A DNA stretch of 64,000 nt from CAVOAK01 sp965217615. GTDB lineage: Bacteria; Pseudomonadota; Alphaproteobacteria; UBA8366; CAVOAK01. Numbering within the stretch: position 1 is the first letter of the stretch; every line of letters starts with the position of its first letter. This document shows, piece by piece, positions 1-8,472 of this stretch. The DNA lies in NCBI GenBank assembly GCA_965217615.1, contig CBDCIT010000039.1, positions 1-64,000 of the forward strand. The letters are read 5' to 3'. The position numbers were made by a program, and so were the translations under genes. The notes beneath the pieces were generated by a model. It was not told the DNA's origin, made no database searches, and worked only from the letters and a program-made list of their open reading frames with translations.

Positions 1-1
1 A

Positions 2-568
2 TGGCGGACATTCCTTACAAATCACGCCGATTGCCTGGCGTCGATCGATTTCTTCGTGGTCCCCACGGCCACGTTCCACCTCCTGTTCGGGTTCATCGTG
101 CTCCACCACGAGCGCCGCCAGATCGTGCATTTCGGTGTCACGGCGAACCCGACGATGGCGTGGGTCGCACAGCAGATCCGAGAGGCATTCCCGTGGGGCA
201 CGGCGCCGCGGCACCTGATCCGCGACCGGGACGGCGCATACGGGCAATCGTTCCGCTCGACCGTGACGGCGATGGGCGTGGAAGAGGTCGTCACGGCGCC
301 ACGGAGCCCGTGGCAAAATCCGTATGTGGATCGCCTGATCGGCAGCGTGGGGCGCGAATGCCTGGACCATTCGATCATCCTCAACGAGCGGCATTTGCGG
401 CGCATTCTTGGCTCATACCTCGACTATTATCACGGTCCAAGGACCCACTTGTCGCTCGGCAAGGACACACCGGATGGACGACCCGTTCAGCCGGCCGGGT
501 CCGGAACGGTCGTTTCCTTGCCCAAGGTCGGCGGTCTGCATCATCGTTACGAACGCCTCGCGGCCTGA
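2..568 (+). CDS. Integrase-core transposase, C-terminal part (cut by window edge)
   Basis: The frame is open from base 2, so the N-terminus lies outside the window; 188 residues are visible. The protein resembles the rve integrase core of IS481/IS3-like DDE transposases. An early Asp sits in the stretch SIDFFVVPT, the second in LIRDRDGAYG, and a Glu in GSVGRECLDH, giving a plausible DDE triad. The segment DYYHGPRTHLSL is typical of the C-terminal end of such enzymes. A start at 56 would cut off the first Asp, so frame 2 running in from the edge is preferred. No terminal repeat was found downstream, and degenerate IS pieces follow. The exact IS family is not certain. Confidence 0.75.
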   Translation, partial: WRTFLTNHADCLASIDFFVVPTATFHLLFGFIVLHHERRQIVHFGVTANPTMAWVAQQIREAFPWGTAPRHLIRDRDGAYGQSFRSTVTAMGVEEVVTAPRSPWQNPYVDRLIGSVGRECLDHSIILNERHLRRILGSYLDYYHGPRTHLSLGKDTPDGRPVQPAGSGTVVSLPKVGGLHHRYERLAA

Positions 569-837
569 CCACCCCCGCTCGGATTCGATCAATTCCTCTC
601 TGTGGCGACGTGGACGCTGTCGGCATCCGCATGCCCTTGCATAGGTTCGCTGGCACGATCCGGCGGAATAAGCATCGTGATGACCGCGCCCATGGTCGAT
701 GATAAAATCCACTGGCTCAAAATGATGTCCGTGCCGGAGAGCCGAGCCGTCGTTGGGAGGCACGATGGAATAAATGGAAGGGACACCCGGCCACCGAGTG
801 ACGATACCCCCAAAATCCGGACCAGATCTTTCTCCAC
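569..837. other. No recognisable gene
   Basis: I see no coding sequence, RNA gene or clear repeat here. It separates two transposase remnants and is probably residual IS or intergenic DNA. Confidence 0.5.
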
Positions 838-1050
838 CTAAGCGGCTTGAGCGATGGTCATGTCCCTTTGGGGTTGTGCCGGCGTCCGGTAGCCGATGCT
901 CAAGTGGAGCCATCGTCGATTGTAGAGATCTCGATGTACTCGAATAGCGCAGCCTTGGCCTCGCAGCGGGTACGAAACCGGATACGGTGCACGAGTTCGG
1001 TCTTGAGCGAGCCAAAGAAGGGAACCATGGCGGGGCTGTTTCTCGGGAGC
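838..1050 (-). pseudogene. IS3-type transposase (orfB) C-terminal remnant
   Basis: The minus strand encodes FFGSLKTELVHRIRF and then EAKAALFEYIEI, which match the C-terminal part of IS3-family orfB integrases (the usual pattern is SFFGSLKTE ... FEYIE.FYN). After EYIEI one base is missing. The expected ending, YNRRWLHLSIGYRTPAQ followed by a stop at 838, continues in another frame. No upstream part of the element is present, so it is a dead fragment. Family assignment rests on motif recognition only. Confidence 0.7.
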
Positions 1051-1183
1051 GAGATCGGCGCCTCCCTCGACCGGGCGGACACCGGCTGTACTCAGCCCGC
1101 ACATGGCAGGCGGCCTTGGCGACCCGTCCGAGCGGCATGCCCTCACGCTGGCGCAATCCCGAAACCGGTAACGCCGACGCCAT

Positions 1184-1483
1184 TACGCCGACCCGCACCT
1201 CTATATCGAGCCCGAGTCACCTTGGGAGAACGGATACAACGAGAGCTTCAACTCAAAGCTCCGGGACGAAATCCTGAACACGGAGATCTTCTCTACACTG
1301 AAGGAGGCCAAAGTGCTGATCGAACGATGGCGGCATCACTATAATACCATCCGGCCGCATAGCTCGCTCGGATACAGACCGCCGGCCCCAGAAACCATCT
1401 TGCCAAACGTTGAGAGGCCAACCTACGCTGTTGATGGGCTACGGTTGGCCCATCAACTTAACCCGCGCCAAACTCTAACTTAA
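1184..1483 (+). pseudogene. IS3-type transposase (orfB) C-terminal remnant, second kind
   Basis: Translation from 1184 gives YIEPESPWENGYNESFNSKL, then IERWRHHYNTIRPHSSLGYR and a stop at 1481-1483. The catalytic Glu region (NGYNESF) and the NTIRPHSSLGY block are hallmarks of IS3-family orfB. It belongs to a different subgroup from the remnant at 838-1050 and lies on the other strand. There is no start codon and the upstream two thirds are missing. A small inverted repeat (gttgatggg / cccatcaac) lies just before the stop. Confidence 0.75.
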
Positions 1484-2278
1484 GCGCTGGACCACTAATC
1501 GGGGCCAGGCCACCTCGGGCGAACTGTTGAAATAATGGAAGGGATTTTGCATTTCTGAAGGCTGTGTCTCGAAAGTGGTGGAAATTTGAGGATGGCGTAA
1601 TCTCCGGGTGACAAGACAACCACCCAACCGGCGGCTAGCACCGCCAAGGAGATCACGCCATGAAGAACACTACCGAGACTTCCGCGCTTTCGCTACTGGC
1701 CAATGACGCCGGCTATGATCCGCTCGAGGACCGGCTGCGGGAGAACATCAGATCCACGATCGAGGCCGTTTTTGAGGAGGAACTTGCGCAGTTTCTCGGG
1801 CGCTGCCGATACGGTCGAGAGGACGCGCTTCGGCAAGGGTATCGGAACGGGCACCGGGAGCGGCAACTGACGGGGACATTCGGGACCGAGAGGGTGAGCG
1901 TGCCGCGTGCACGGATCGTTGAGGAAGACGGTCGGGCGTCGGAATGGCGTTCGCGGGCGCTGCCGCGCTACCAGCGGCTGACCAGAAAGGCCGAGGCGCT
2001 GATCGCTTCGGTGTATCTGTCCGGAACCAACACGCGGCGGGTGAAACGCGCGCTGTTCGGGCTCTTCCGGGGTGCTGTGAGCAAGGACGTTGTGAGCCGG
2101 GCGTGGCGCAAGGTGAAGGTCGATTGGGACGCCTGGTGCAGCCGTGGCCTCGCGGATGAGGATATCGTTCGGCTGATCCTTGACGGTACTGTGATCAAGA
2201 CCCGACTGGATCGCAAGGGGAATTATATGCGTGAGTGCCCAAGGTGAGGCTAGGCTCTTGCCTCTGTCGACTCGGACA

Positions 2279-2556
2279 CCTCGGGGGATATTTCCTCCGA
2301 GGCACCATTGTCAGGCGGTCAAACGTCAGCAGAAGTCAGCCCTGCATAGAGGCCGATAGAAAGGAGATACCATGGATCGTTTGGCTTTTAATGGGCTGGG
2401 TTACAGACAGCCCATCACCACTAGGCTCGCGGCGAGCCTCGGAGTGATCCTCCGAAGGCATATCCTAGTTACCCCCCCCCGACACTCTGCCCCCTTGCAC
2501 AAGGGCAAGAGCAAACGGCGTGCTCCTTCCAACAGGACACGCCGTTCGTGCTTTTC
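2279..2556 (+). other. Hairpin-rich leader or candidate structured RNA
   Basis: Five stems lie in a row: cctcgg/ccgagg (2279-2302), gggctg/cagccc (2393-2413), aggctcg/cgagcct (2423-2439), cggag/ctccg (2440-2454) and aacggcgtg/cacgccgtt (2514-2546). The last is followed by a T-rich stretch and looks like an intrinsic terminator or attenuator. A strong Shine-Dalgarno (aaaggaga) and an ATG occur at 2372, so a short leader peptide is possible. The open frame from 2372 runs into the secreted protein, but its first 79 residues show no family character. No known RNA family was recognised. Confidence 0.4.
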
Positions 2557-2608
2557 TAATGATTGGGGCGGTGTGTCAAATCTGATTTGCCCTGCGGAGC
2601 CACATGTA

Positions 2609-3082
2609 ATGAGACACCATGTCAGCCTATATCTCGCGGCCGCGCTCTTGTTCACCGCCACATCTGCATCGTCCACTGATGTAAGCGACTATGACCGTTT
2701 CCGGCTATGGAACGATTGCCGTCCCATGGATTCACTGGTTGAGGACCCGGGCGACGAGGCAACCGCTATCGACGTTACCAGAGAGGCAATCGTAATCGCC
2801 GTGCGCAGTAGGCTACGCGCAGCGCGACTCTACAGAGAAGCGGCGTGGTCGTACTTGTACTTCAACGTGAATGTCGTTAGCTCCGTCATCCATATAGGGG
2901 TTGAATACAACAAAGAGGTGGTAGACCGTGCCACCATGTTAGAAAATACAGCTACGACTTGGGGTGTGGGCTCAACTGGAACGCATAGTCGAAATCCAAA
3001 CTTCATCCTGTCGAGCGTGTCGCAGCACACGGACAAGTTCATCGACGAGTATCTGCGCGTGAATGCGGACGCCTGCAAGTAG
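2609..3082 (+). CDS. Secreted protein of unknown function (element cargo)
   Basis: The 157-residue product starts MRHHVSLYLAAALLFTATSA, a basic start followed by a hydrophobic core and a likely signal-peptidase site near residues 20-22, so it is probably exported. The mature part has DYDRFRLWNDCRP, a helix-rich middle (VRSRLRAARLYREA) and ends EYLRVNADACK. Two Cys remain in the mature part, which could form a disulfide. I chose the ATG at 2609 because the signal peptide begins there; an in-frame ATG at 2372 would add 79 atypical residues. The stop lies only a few bases before the right terminal repeat, so the gene fills the element. The function is unknown. Confidence 0.7.
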   Translation: MRHHVSLYLAAALLFTATSASSTDVSDYDRFRLWNDCRPMDSLVEDPGDEATAIDVTREAIVIAVRSRLRAARLYREAAWSYLYFNVNVVSSVIHIGVEYNKEVVDRATMLENTATTWGVGSTGTHSRNPNFILSSVSQHTDKFIDEYLRVNADACK

Positions 3083-3852
3083 GCTTGGGCACTCACGTAT
3101 ATAGGTCCCATCGCAAGGCCACCAACATCTCGGTTCTCGCGGCTATAGGGGTGCGCCGGGATGGCCAGAAGGTCTTGCTTTCGATCGGGAATATGGGCGG
3201 AGAAAGCCAGGCGGCGTGGCGCCAGTTCCTCGACGACCTTGATGCGCGTGGACTGAAACGGCCCGGGTTTGTCATCGTCGATGGCGCGCCGGGACTGGAG
3301 GCGGCTCTGTCGGCGCTTTGGGCGATGACCTTCCCGTTCAACGCTGCACCGTGCACAAGCACCGCAACCTTCTGGGTCATGCTCCCAAATACATGCATGA
3401 CGAGCTGAGCGAAGATTACCGCGATATGATCTATGCCGACACTGCCTCCGAGGTGGAAACCCGCCGCAAGGCGTTTGTCCGCAAGTGGCGGCTGAAATGC
3501 AGGGCCGTCGCGGACAGCCTCGCAGAAGCGGGCGACAAGCTCTTTACCTTCACGCGCCTGTCCAAGAGCCAATGGAAATCAGCCCGAACGACCAACGCCA
3601 TTGAGCGTCTCAACGAGGAGTTCAAGCGCCGGATCAAAACACAGACCGTGCTGCCGTGTCCCGAAACAGTGCCGATGCTCCTCTGGGCGCTCCTCGCTTC
3701 CGGCCAAATCCAGATGCGCAAAGTCGATGGATGGGAAACCCTCGATCAGCTAATCGCCGACGAAACCCTTGACCGAGCGGCCTGACCGCCGCAAAACTCA
3801 GCCCGCTCGAAGAGGCGCCAAAACCAATTTCCACCACTTTCGAGACACAACC

Positions 3853-3950
3853 ATCTTCTCCTCAGCCGTATACTGCTTGCGTGTCTTGCGGCGAATATCC
3901 CGAACCGTTCTCTCCGCCGGGTCGTTCTTGCTCATTGATTTCTGTCTCAT
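3853..3950 (-). pseudogene. IS3-type orfA N-terminal fragment
   Basis: Reading from an ATG at 3950 gives MRQKSMSKNDPAERTVRDIR and then RKTRKQYTAEEK, after which the IS256 end cuts it off. The RKQYTAEEK stretch is typical of the helix-turn-helix start of IS3-family orfA proteins. The rest of the gene is not found on the far side of the IS256 copy. Confidence 0.5.
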
Positions 3951-4179
3951 CTTCGTTCCCTTCGGTCACTACGATGAGCCAGAAATCCTCCGTTATACAA
4001 TTACCTCAATTTGTCCCAAAGGCGCTGACGTCAGACACACCTGGACTACGCATCATCCGTTCAATTGTCAGGATGTCCGCTTTCCTCCCCAATGCAGACC
4101 TACAGAGACCTGGTTGGGAATGTATGCTTTTGACCCAATGCGGACATTCAATTGCCAAGCGGGAGATGAGCAAGTCTAG
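3951..4179. other. No recognisable gene
   Basis: Nothing coding is recognised between the orfA fragment and the first ISNCY copy. Short open frames exist on both strands but have no family character or ribosome binding site. Confidence 0.5.
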
Positions 4180-5527
4180 TGTCGATAACAAACTGAGTTG
4201 ACCGCTTTATGTACCATATGAATTGACCGCTTCTGTTGTGGTGGTTTGGCTCGGTCGCGTCGAAGCGGGTCACGCGGCCTGGAGCCTGTCGTCGTCGATG
4301 GTTTCGCCGTCGGCGCGGTAGCGCGCCAGACACCTGGGTCCGTGGAAGACGGCCAGGTGGCCGTCGGGATATTCGTGCACCCGGACCTGCGCCTTGACGT
4401 AGTGGTGGCGGTGGCGATCGGCCGGGATCTGCAGCGTGCGGTTCTTGTAGCGCACGGTGTTGTCGCCCGCGACGACGCGGTCCTCCTGGGCGCAGAGGAT
4501 GTCCTCGAGCGTGCCGGCAAAAGCCACGAAGGCCGAGCCGGTGTCCGCGGCCGGGCAGGCGAAGCGGGCGTTGTGCGCCGGCCAGAAGAGCTCCTCGAGA
4601 AAGCGATTGGCCTCGGCCATGGTGGCGATCCCGGCGAGGCGCAGCTCCTGGGGCAGGCGCTTCTGCAAGGTCCCGAACATGCGCTCCGAGCGGCCCCGGG
4701 CCTGCGGCGAATAGGCCGCGATCAACTCGATGCCGAGCTGCGCCAAGGCCCGGCCGACCTGGGTCGGGTTGTCCTTGTCCACACCGCCGCCTGCCTCGGG
4801 CGTGTGCCAGTAGTGCGAGGCCCGATCGGCGTAGAGCGAGCAGAACAGCCCGTTTTCGGCGATCACCTCGCCGAGCCCGCGGAACGTGCTCATCGTGCCC
4901 TCCTCGGCAACGAAGAAGCCCGAATAGACCTCCGATGTCGCATCGTCCATGGTCACGATCAGATCCCACCACTGGCCCGCAACCCACTCGTGGCTCGAGC
5001 CGTCCTGGTGCAGCATCATCCCCACCACCGGTCGGCGCGGCCGCTTCCGGCGGTGCGCTCCGCGCCTGGGCGCCGGCTTGATCTTGCCGTGCGCCTGCAA
5101 GCTCAGGCGAAGCCAGTTGTAGCTCAGCCCGAAGCCATGCTCGCAGACCAGCTTCTCGTGGAAGTGCTTGGCCGTGAAGTCCGGGTAGCGCGTCTCGAAC
5201 AGCTCCAGCACCCGCATCACCTCGTCCACCGGCGCGCGGCGCGCCGAGACCCGCCCAAGGCGCCGGTCGTACAAACCCTCGGCACCCTCGGCCTCATAGC
5301 GCTCCCGCCAGCGCCGGAACGTCCGCTCCGACATGCCCAGGATCTCCGAGGCCTCGGCCTGGCTCAAATCACCCCGATAACAACGTCCGTAGACATCCTC
5401 GAACTTCATCAATCTCAGTCCCTGCAACTGCTCCGTCCGGCGCATCCGATTCCTCCAGATTTGGAGGAAATCTAAAACCGGACAGATCATCTGTTACATA
5501 GACCGGTCATATCGTGTGTTAGCGACA
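4180..5527 (-). mobile_element. ISNCY-type element, copy 1
   Basis: The 1348-bp element begins tgtcgataacaaac and ends with the complement of tgtcgctaacacac, an imperfect terminal inverted repeat. It carries one transposase gene on the minus strand. The 17 bases after it (5528-5544, gcgctgaagtgggacac) recur exactly after copy 2 (6892-6908) but not before copy 1, so copies 1 and 2 form a tandem with a shared spacer. Compared with copy 3 it lacks one A downstream of the transposase stop. Confidence 0.88.
4270..5445 (-). CDS. ISNCY-type DDE transposase, copy 1
   Basis: The protein has 391 residues. It has an N-terminal helix-turn-helix (SQAEASEILGMSERTFRRW) and an integrase-like core with Asp in MMLHQDGSSHEW and VTMDDATSE and Glu in GRSERMFGTLQKR, followed by a C-terminal domain (VRYKNRTLQIP). 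The start at 5445 (MRRTEQLQG) has a good ribosome site, ggagg; a start 15 codons upstream lies in the terminal region and is less likely. The reading frame is intact, so this copy may be active. The long open frame on the opposite strand is a GC-rich shadow. Confidence 0.88.
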   Translation of the reverse strand: MRRTEQLQGLRLMKFEDVYGRCYRGDLSQAEASEILGMSERTFRRWRERYEAEGAEGLYDRRLGRVSARRAPVDEVMRVLELFETRYPDFTAKHFHEKLVCEHGFGLSYNWLRLSLQAHGKIKPAPRRGAHRRKRPRRPVVGMMLHQDGSSHEWVAGQWWDLIVTMDDATSEVYSGFFVAEEGTMSTFRGLGEVIAENGLFCSLYADRASHYWHTPEAGGGVDKDNPTQVGRALAQLGIELIAAYSPQARGRSERMFGTLQKRLPQELRLAGIATMAEANRFLEELFWPAHNARFACPAADTGSAFVAFAGTLEDILCAQEDRVVAGDNTVRYKNRTLQIPADRHRHHYVKAQVRVHEYPDGHLAVFHGPRCLARYRADGETIDDDRLQAA

Positions 5528-5544
5528 GCGCTGAAGTGGGACAC

Positions 5545-6891
5545 TGTCGATAACAAACTGAGTTGACCGCTTTATGTACCATATGAATTGACCGCTTCTG
5601 TTGTGGTGGTTTGGCTCGGTCGCGTCGAAGCGGGTCACGCGGCCTGGAGCCTGTCGTCGTCGATGGTTTCGCCGTCGGCGCGGTAGCGCGCCAGACACCT
5701 GGGTCCGTGGAAGACGGCCAGGTGGCCGTCGGGATATTCGTGCACCCGGACCTGCGCCTTGACGTAGTGGTGGCGGTGGCGATCGGCCGGGATCTGCAGC
5801 GTGCGGTTCTTGTAGCGCACGGTGTTGTCGCCCGCGACGACGCGGTCCTCCTGGGCGCAGAGGATGTCCTCGAGCGTGCCGGCAAAAGCCACGAAGGCCG
5901 AGCCGGTGTCCGCGGCCGGGCGGGCGAAGCGGGCGTTGTGCGCCGGCCAGAAGAGCTCCTCGAGAAAGCGATTGGCCTCGGCCATGGTGGCGATCCCGGC
6001 GAGGCGCAGCTCCTGGGGCAGGCGCTTCTGCAAGGTCCCGAACATGCGCTCCGAGCGGCCCCGGGCCTGCGGCGAATAGGCCGCGATCAACTCGATGCCG
6101 AGCTGCGCCAAGGCCCGGCCGATCTGGGTCGGGTTGTCCTTGTCCACACCGCCGCCTGCCTCGGGCGTGTGCCAGTAGTGCGAGGCCGATCGGCGTAGAG
6201 CGAGCAGAACAGCCCGTTTTCGGCGATCACCTCGCCGAGCCCGCGGAACGTGCTCATCGTGCCCTCCTCGGCAACGAAGAAGCCCGAATAGACCTCCGAT
6301 GTCGCATCGTCCATGGTCACGATCAGATCCCACCACTGGCCCGCAACCCACTCGTGGCTCGAGCCGTCCTGGTGCAGCATCATCCCCACCACCGGTCGGC
6401 GCGGCCGCTTCCGGCGGTGCGCCCCGCGCCTGGGCGCCGGCTTGATCTTGCCGTGCGCCTGCAAGCTCAGGCGAAGCCAGTTGTAGCTCAGCCCGAAGCC
6501 ATGCTCGCAGACCAGCTTCTCGTGGAAGTGCTTGGCCGTGAAGTCCGGGTAGCGCGTCTCGAACAGCTCCAGCACCCGCATCACCTCGTCCACCGGCGCG
6601 CGGCGCGCCGAGACCCGCCCAAGGCGCCGGTCGTACAAACCCGCGGCACCCTCGGCCTCATAGCGCTCCCGCCAGCGCCGGAACGTCCGCTCCGACATGC
6701 CCAGGATCTCCGAGGCCTCGGCCTGGCTCAAATCACCCCGATAACAACGTCCGTAGACATCCTCGAACTTCATCAATCTCAGTCCCTGCAACTGCTCCGT
6801 CCGGCGCATCCGATTCCTCCAGATTTGGAGGAAATCTAAAACCGGACAGATCATCTGTTACATAGACCGGTCATATCGTGTGTTAGCGACA
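5545..6891 (-). mobile_element. ISNCY-type element, copy 2 (tandem)
   Basis: It has the same ends as copy 1 and is almost identical along its length, but is 1347 bp because one C is missing near 6184. It lies in direct orientation only 17 bp after copy 1. The same 17-bp sequence follows it before unique DNA begins at 6909. Confidence 0.88.
5635..6809 (-). pseudogene. ISNCY-type transposase, copy 2, frameshifted
   Basis: This is the same protein as copy 1 until residue ~208 (LFCSLYADR). There the sequence reads gaggccgatcgg instead of gaggcccgatcgg. The one-base loss moves the rest (ASHYWHTPEAGGG through the stop at 5635) into another frame. The downstream sequence is still conserved, so the lesion is recent or a sequencing error. 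Confidence 0.88.
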
Positions 6892-6908
6892 GCGCTGAAG
6901 TGGGACAC

Positions 6909-6937
6909 TTGCCGCGCTCAACCGGCTGCGCTATCTT
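6909..6937 (+). promoter_or_regulatory. Possible sigma70-type promoter for the secreted protein
   Basis: ttgccg (6909-6914) and tatctt (6932-6937) are 17 bases apart, and each matches four of six consensus bases. The -35 box starts exactly where unique DNA resumes after the ISNCY repeat. This is a motif match only. Confidence 0.35.
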
Positions 6938-6971
6938 ATATATCTAACTAAGTAAGTAAGGGGTCCTTGTG

Positions 6972-7223
6972 ATGCACAAGCTTCTCCTCCCCGCGCTGGC
7001 GGGGATTGCTATTGCTGGATTTGCCTTCGGCGCCCAAGCTGGCCCCAACGGGGTTGGTGGCCTTGGATGCGCCTGGAGTGTGAGTAAGCAACAGGTCGTT
7101 CATACGCCGATGCCAACTGCAGCTCAGCTTCTCAAACTCACGAAGGTTCCCAAGAAGGGCGGCGAATCGCCGTTGGAGGCCTATCTGAGAACCGTGCCGA
7201 CCGGGGAAAAGTCGGGCAGCTGA
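6972..7223 (+). CDS. Small secreted protein of unknown function
   Basis: The 83-residue product has an N-terminal signal peptide (MHKLLLPALAGIAIAGFAFG, probable cleavage after AQA at residue 23). The mature part is about 60 residues, with one Cys and a Lys/Pro-rich middle (KLTKVPKKGGESPLEAYLR). It probably acts in the periplasm or is anchored outside. The ATG at 6972 is preferred over the overlapping GTG at 6969, with aagggg about eight bases upstream. A promoter-like pair lies before it and an intrinsic terminator directly after it, so it is a single-gene unit. No family is recognised. Confidence 0.65.
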   Translation: MHKLLLPALAGIAIAGFAFGAQAGPNGVGGLGCAWSVSKQQVVHTPMPTAAQLLKLTKVPKKGGESPLEAYLRTVPTGEKSGS

Positions 7224-7250
7224 ACGAAGCTCATAGGTTTGCCGAATTCG

Positions 7251-7277
7251 GGGTCGCCGTTTTGGCGACCCTTTTTT
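7251..7277 (+). terminator. Intrinsic terminator after the small secreted protein
   Basis: A perfect 8-bp stem gggtcgcc/ggcgaccc with loop gtttt is followed by six T's. It is placed 27 bases after the stop of the 83-residue protein. Confidence 0.9.
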
Positions 7278-7446
7278 GTAGGATACATTGGCCATTAAAG
7301 GTGGCCCTGGCGTCTCGGCCCGAGACGAGTCGATGGCACAAAAGTCGGTGCTAGGCATTCAGAAAGCCGCAGGAGCTCACCGCCTATATGGCCAAGATTG
7401 ACCGCCGAACCTGACGGAACGGCAACGATTGAAATGGACACGGAGC

Positions 7447-8472
7447 ATGGGATTTAGAGTTGCTGTCGTCGGCGCGACCGGGAATGTCGGCCGCGAACTC
7501 CTGACAACCTTGGCCGAGCGAGACTTTCCAGCCGACGACGTTGCGGCGATTGCCTCCGAGCGCTCGGTCGGCCAAATGGTGTCCTATGGCGAAGACGACG
7601 AGCTCAAGGTTGCCGACCTGAACCAGTTCGACTTCAAGGGAACCGATATTGTTCTCTCCTCGCCTGGAGCCAAGGTATCTGCAGTACACGCCCCGCGCGC
7701 GGCAAAGGCTGGCGCTATCGTAATCGACAACACCTCGCATTTCCGCATGGATCCCGACGTGCCGCTTGTTGTGCCCGAAGTCAACGGCGACAGGATTGCC
7801 GACTATGGCAAGCGCAACATCATCGCCAATCCAAACTGTTCGACGATCCAGATGGTCGTCGCGCTGAAGCCGCTGCACGATCTTGCCACCATCCGGCGCG
7901 TATCGGTTGCGACCTATCAATCCGTTTCCGGCGCCGGCAAATCCGCGATGAACGAGCTGTTCAATCAAACCCGCGCCATTTACGTGAATGATCCGATCGT
8001 CAAGGAGCAATTTCCGAGACAGATCGCGTTCAACGTCATCCCCGCCGGCGACGCCTTCATGGAAGATGGCTCGAGCAACGAAGAGTGGAAGATGGTAGTT
8101 GAGACGAAGAAGATCCTGGACCCAAAGATCAAAGTCAGCGCGACTTGCGTGCGGGTTCCCGTATTCATTGGCCATGCCGAGGCAATCAACGTCGAATTTG
8201 AGCGCCCGATCGATGCGGTACAGGCGCGACGCGCACTCGCAGCGGCGCCTGGCGTCTCGATGATCGATCGCGCGGAGCCCGAGACCTACGCGACGCCAGT
8301 CGAGTGCGCGGGCGAAGATGCCGTCTTCGTGAGCCGCGTTCGCGAAGATCCAACGTTGGAGAACGGCCTGACTTTGTGGGTAGTTTCCGACAACTTGCGT
8401 AAGGGCGCAGCGCTCAACGCTGTGCAGATCGCAGAGGCGCTGGTCGAGGGTCACCTGGCGCGCGTTGCCTGA
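7447..8472 (+). CDS. asd: Aspartate-semialdehyde dehydrogenase
   Basis: It catalyses NADPH-dependent reduction of aspartyl phosphate to aspartate semialdehyde, the branch point to lysine/diaminopimelate, threonine and methionine. The N-terminal NADP motif is VVGATGNVGRE (residues ~5-15). The catalytic Cys is in ANPNCSTIQM (~132). The acid/base His region is in RVPVFIGHAEAINVEF. The length of 341 residues is normal. The start at 7447 (MGFRVAVVG) fits the family; an ATG six codons upstream has no homologous character. The broken TPR gene starts eight bases downstream and was probably co-transcribed. Confidence 0.95.
   Translation: MGFRVAVVGATGNVGRELLTTLAERDFPADDVAAIASERSVGQMVSYGEDDELKVADLNQFDFKGTDIVLSSPGAKVSAVHAPRAAKAGAIVIDNTSHFRMDPDVPLVVPEVNGDRIADYGKRNIIANPNCSTIQMVVALKPLHDLATIRRVSVATYQSVSGAGKSAMNELFNQTRAIYVNDPIVKEQFPRQIAFNVIPAGDAFMEDGSSNEEWKMVVETKKILDPKIKVSATCVRVPVFIGHAEAINVEFERPIDAVQARRALAAAPGVSMIDRAEPETYATPVECAGEDAVFVSRVREDPTLENGLTLWVVSDNLRKGAALNAVQIAEALVEGHLARVA

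Larger units (their letters stand above)
2218..3109 (+). mobile_element. Non-autonomous element with IS1595-like ends and cargo gene
   Basis: This 892-bp segment sits inside the IS256 copy and is flanked by a perfect 8-bp duplication, atcgcaag (2210-2217 and 3110-3117). Its 26-bp ends are imperfect inverted repeats with 23 of 26 positions matching, including the shared core cgtgagtgcccaag. Both ends begin with GGG. Aligned by eye with the ends of the IS1595-family element at 9124, about 19 of 26 positions agree, and 8-bp duplications are typical of IS1595. There is no transposase inside, only a hairpin-rich leader and one secreted-protein gene. It was probably mobilised in trans by an IS1595-type transposase. 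Confidence 0.85.
1660..3785 (+). pseudogene. IS256-family (Mutator-type) transposase, broken twice
   Basis: The first 186 codons (1660-2217) are nearly identical to the intact 408-residue transposase on the minus strand at 11512-12738. The reading frame stops at the inserted element (2218-3109) and resumes at KATNISVLAAIG. A second lesion is a one-base deletion near 3321, where copy 2 reads ctttggggcg and this copy ctttgggcg; this shifts the frame before the C-terminal third. The final part, GDDLPVQRCTVHKH through the stop at 3785, is conserved. The copy cannot make a full transposase. Confidence 0.92.
1560..3852 (+). mobile_element. IS256-family element, copy 1, interrupted
   Basis: The ends are inverted repeats: gctgtgtctcgaaagtgg at the left and the complement of ggttgtgtctcgaaagtgg at the right. 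They match the ends of the intact copy at 11445-12838. Without the 892-bp insert at 2218-3109 and its 8-bp duplication, the element would be 1393 bp against 1394 bp for copy 2. No direct repeat flanks it: the left flank ends tttctgaa and the right begins atcttctcc. Recombination or deletion has therefore probably joined unrelated flanks. The right flank is the start of an IS3 orfA. Confidence 0.9.

Noticed and set aside
2372..2608. N-terminal extension of the cargo protein from ATG 2372
   Set aside because: A clear signal peptide starts at 2609, and the 79 extra residues cover hairpins and a terminator-like stem; kept only as a possible leader peptide.
3951..4179. Minus-strand frame with a GRKADI-type peptide
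   Set aside because: It looks like noncoding dispersed sequence that is often mis-annotated; no start signal or family support.
4246..5475. 409-residue frame opposite the ISNCY transposase, repeated at 5611 and 14153
   Set aside because: GC-rich antisense shadow of the transposase; composition and lack of family motifs argue against a real gene.
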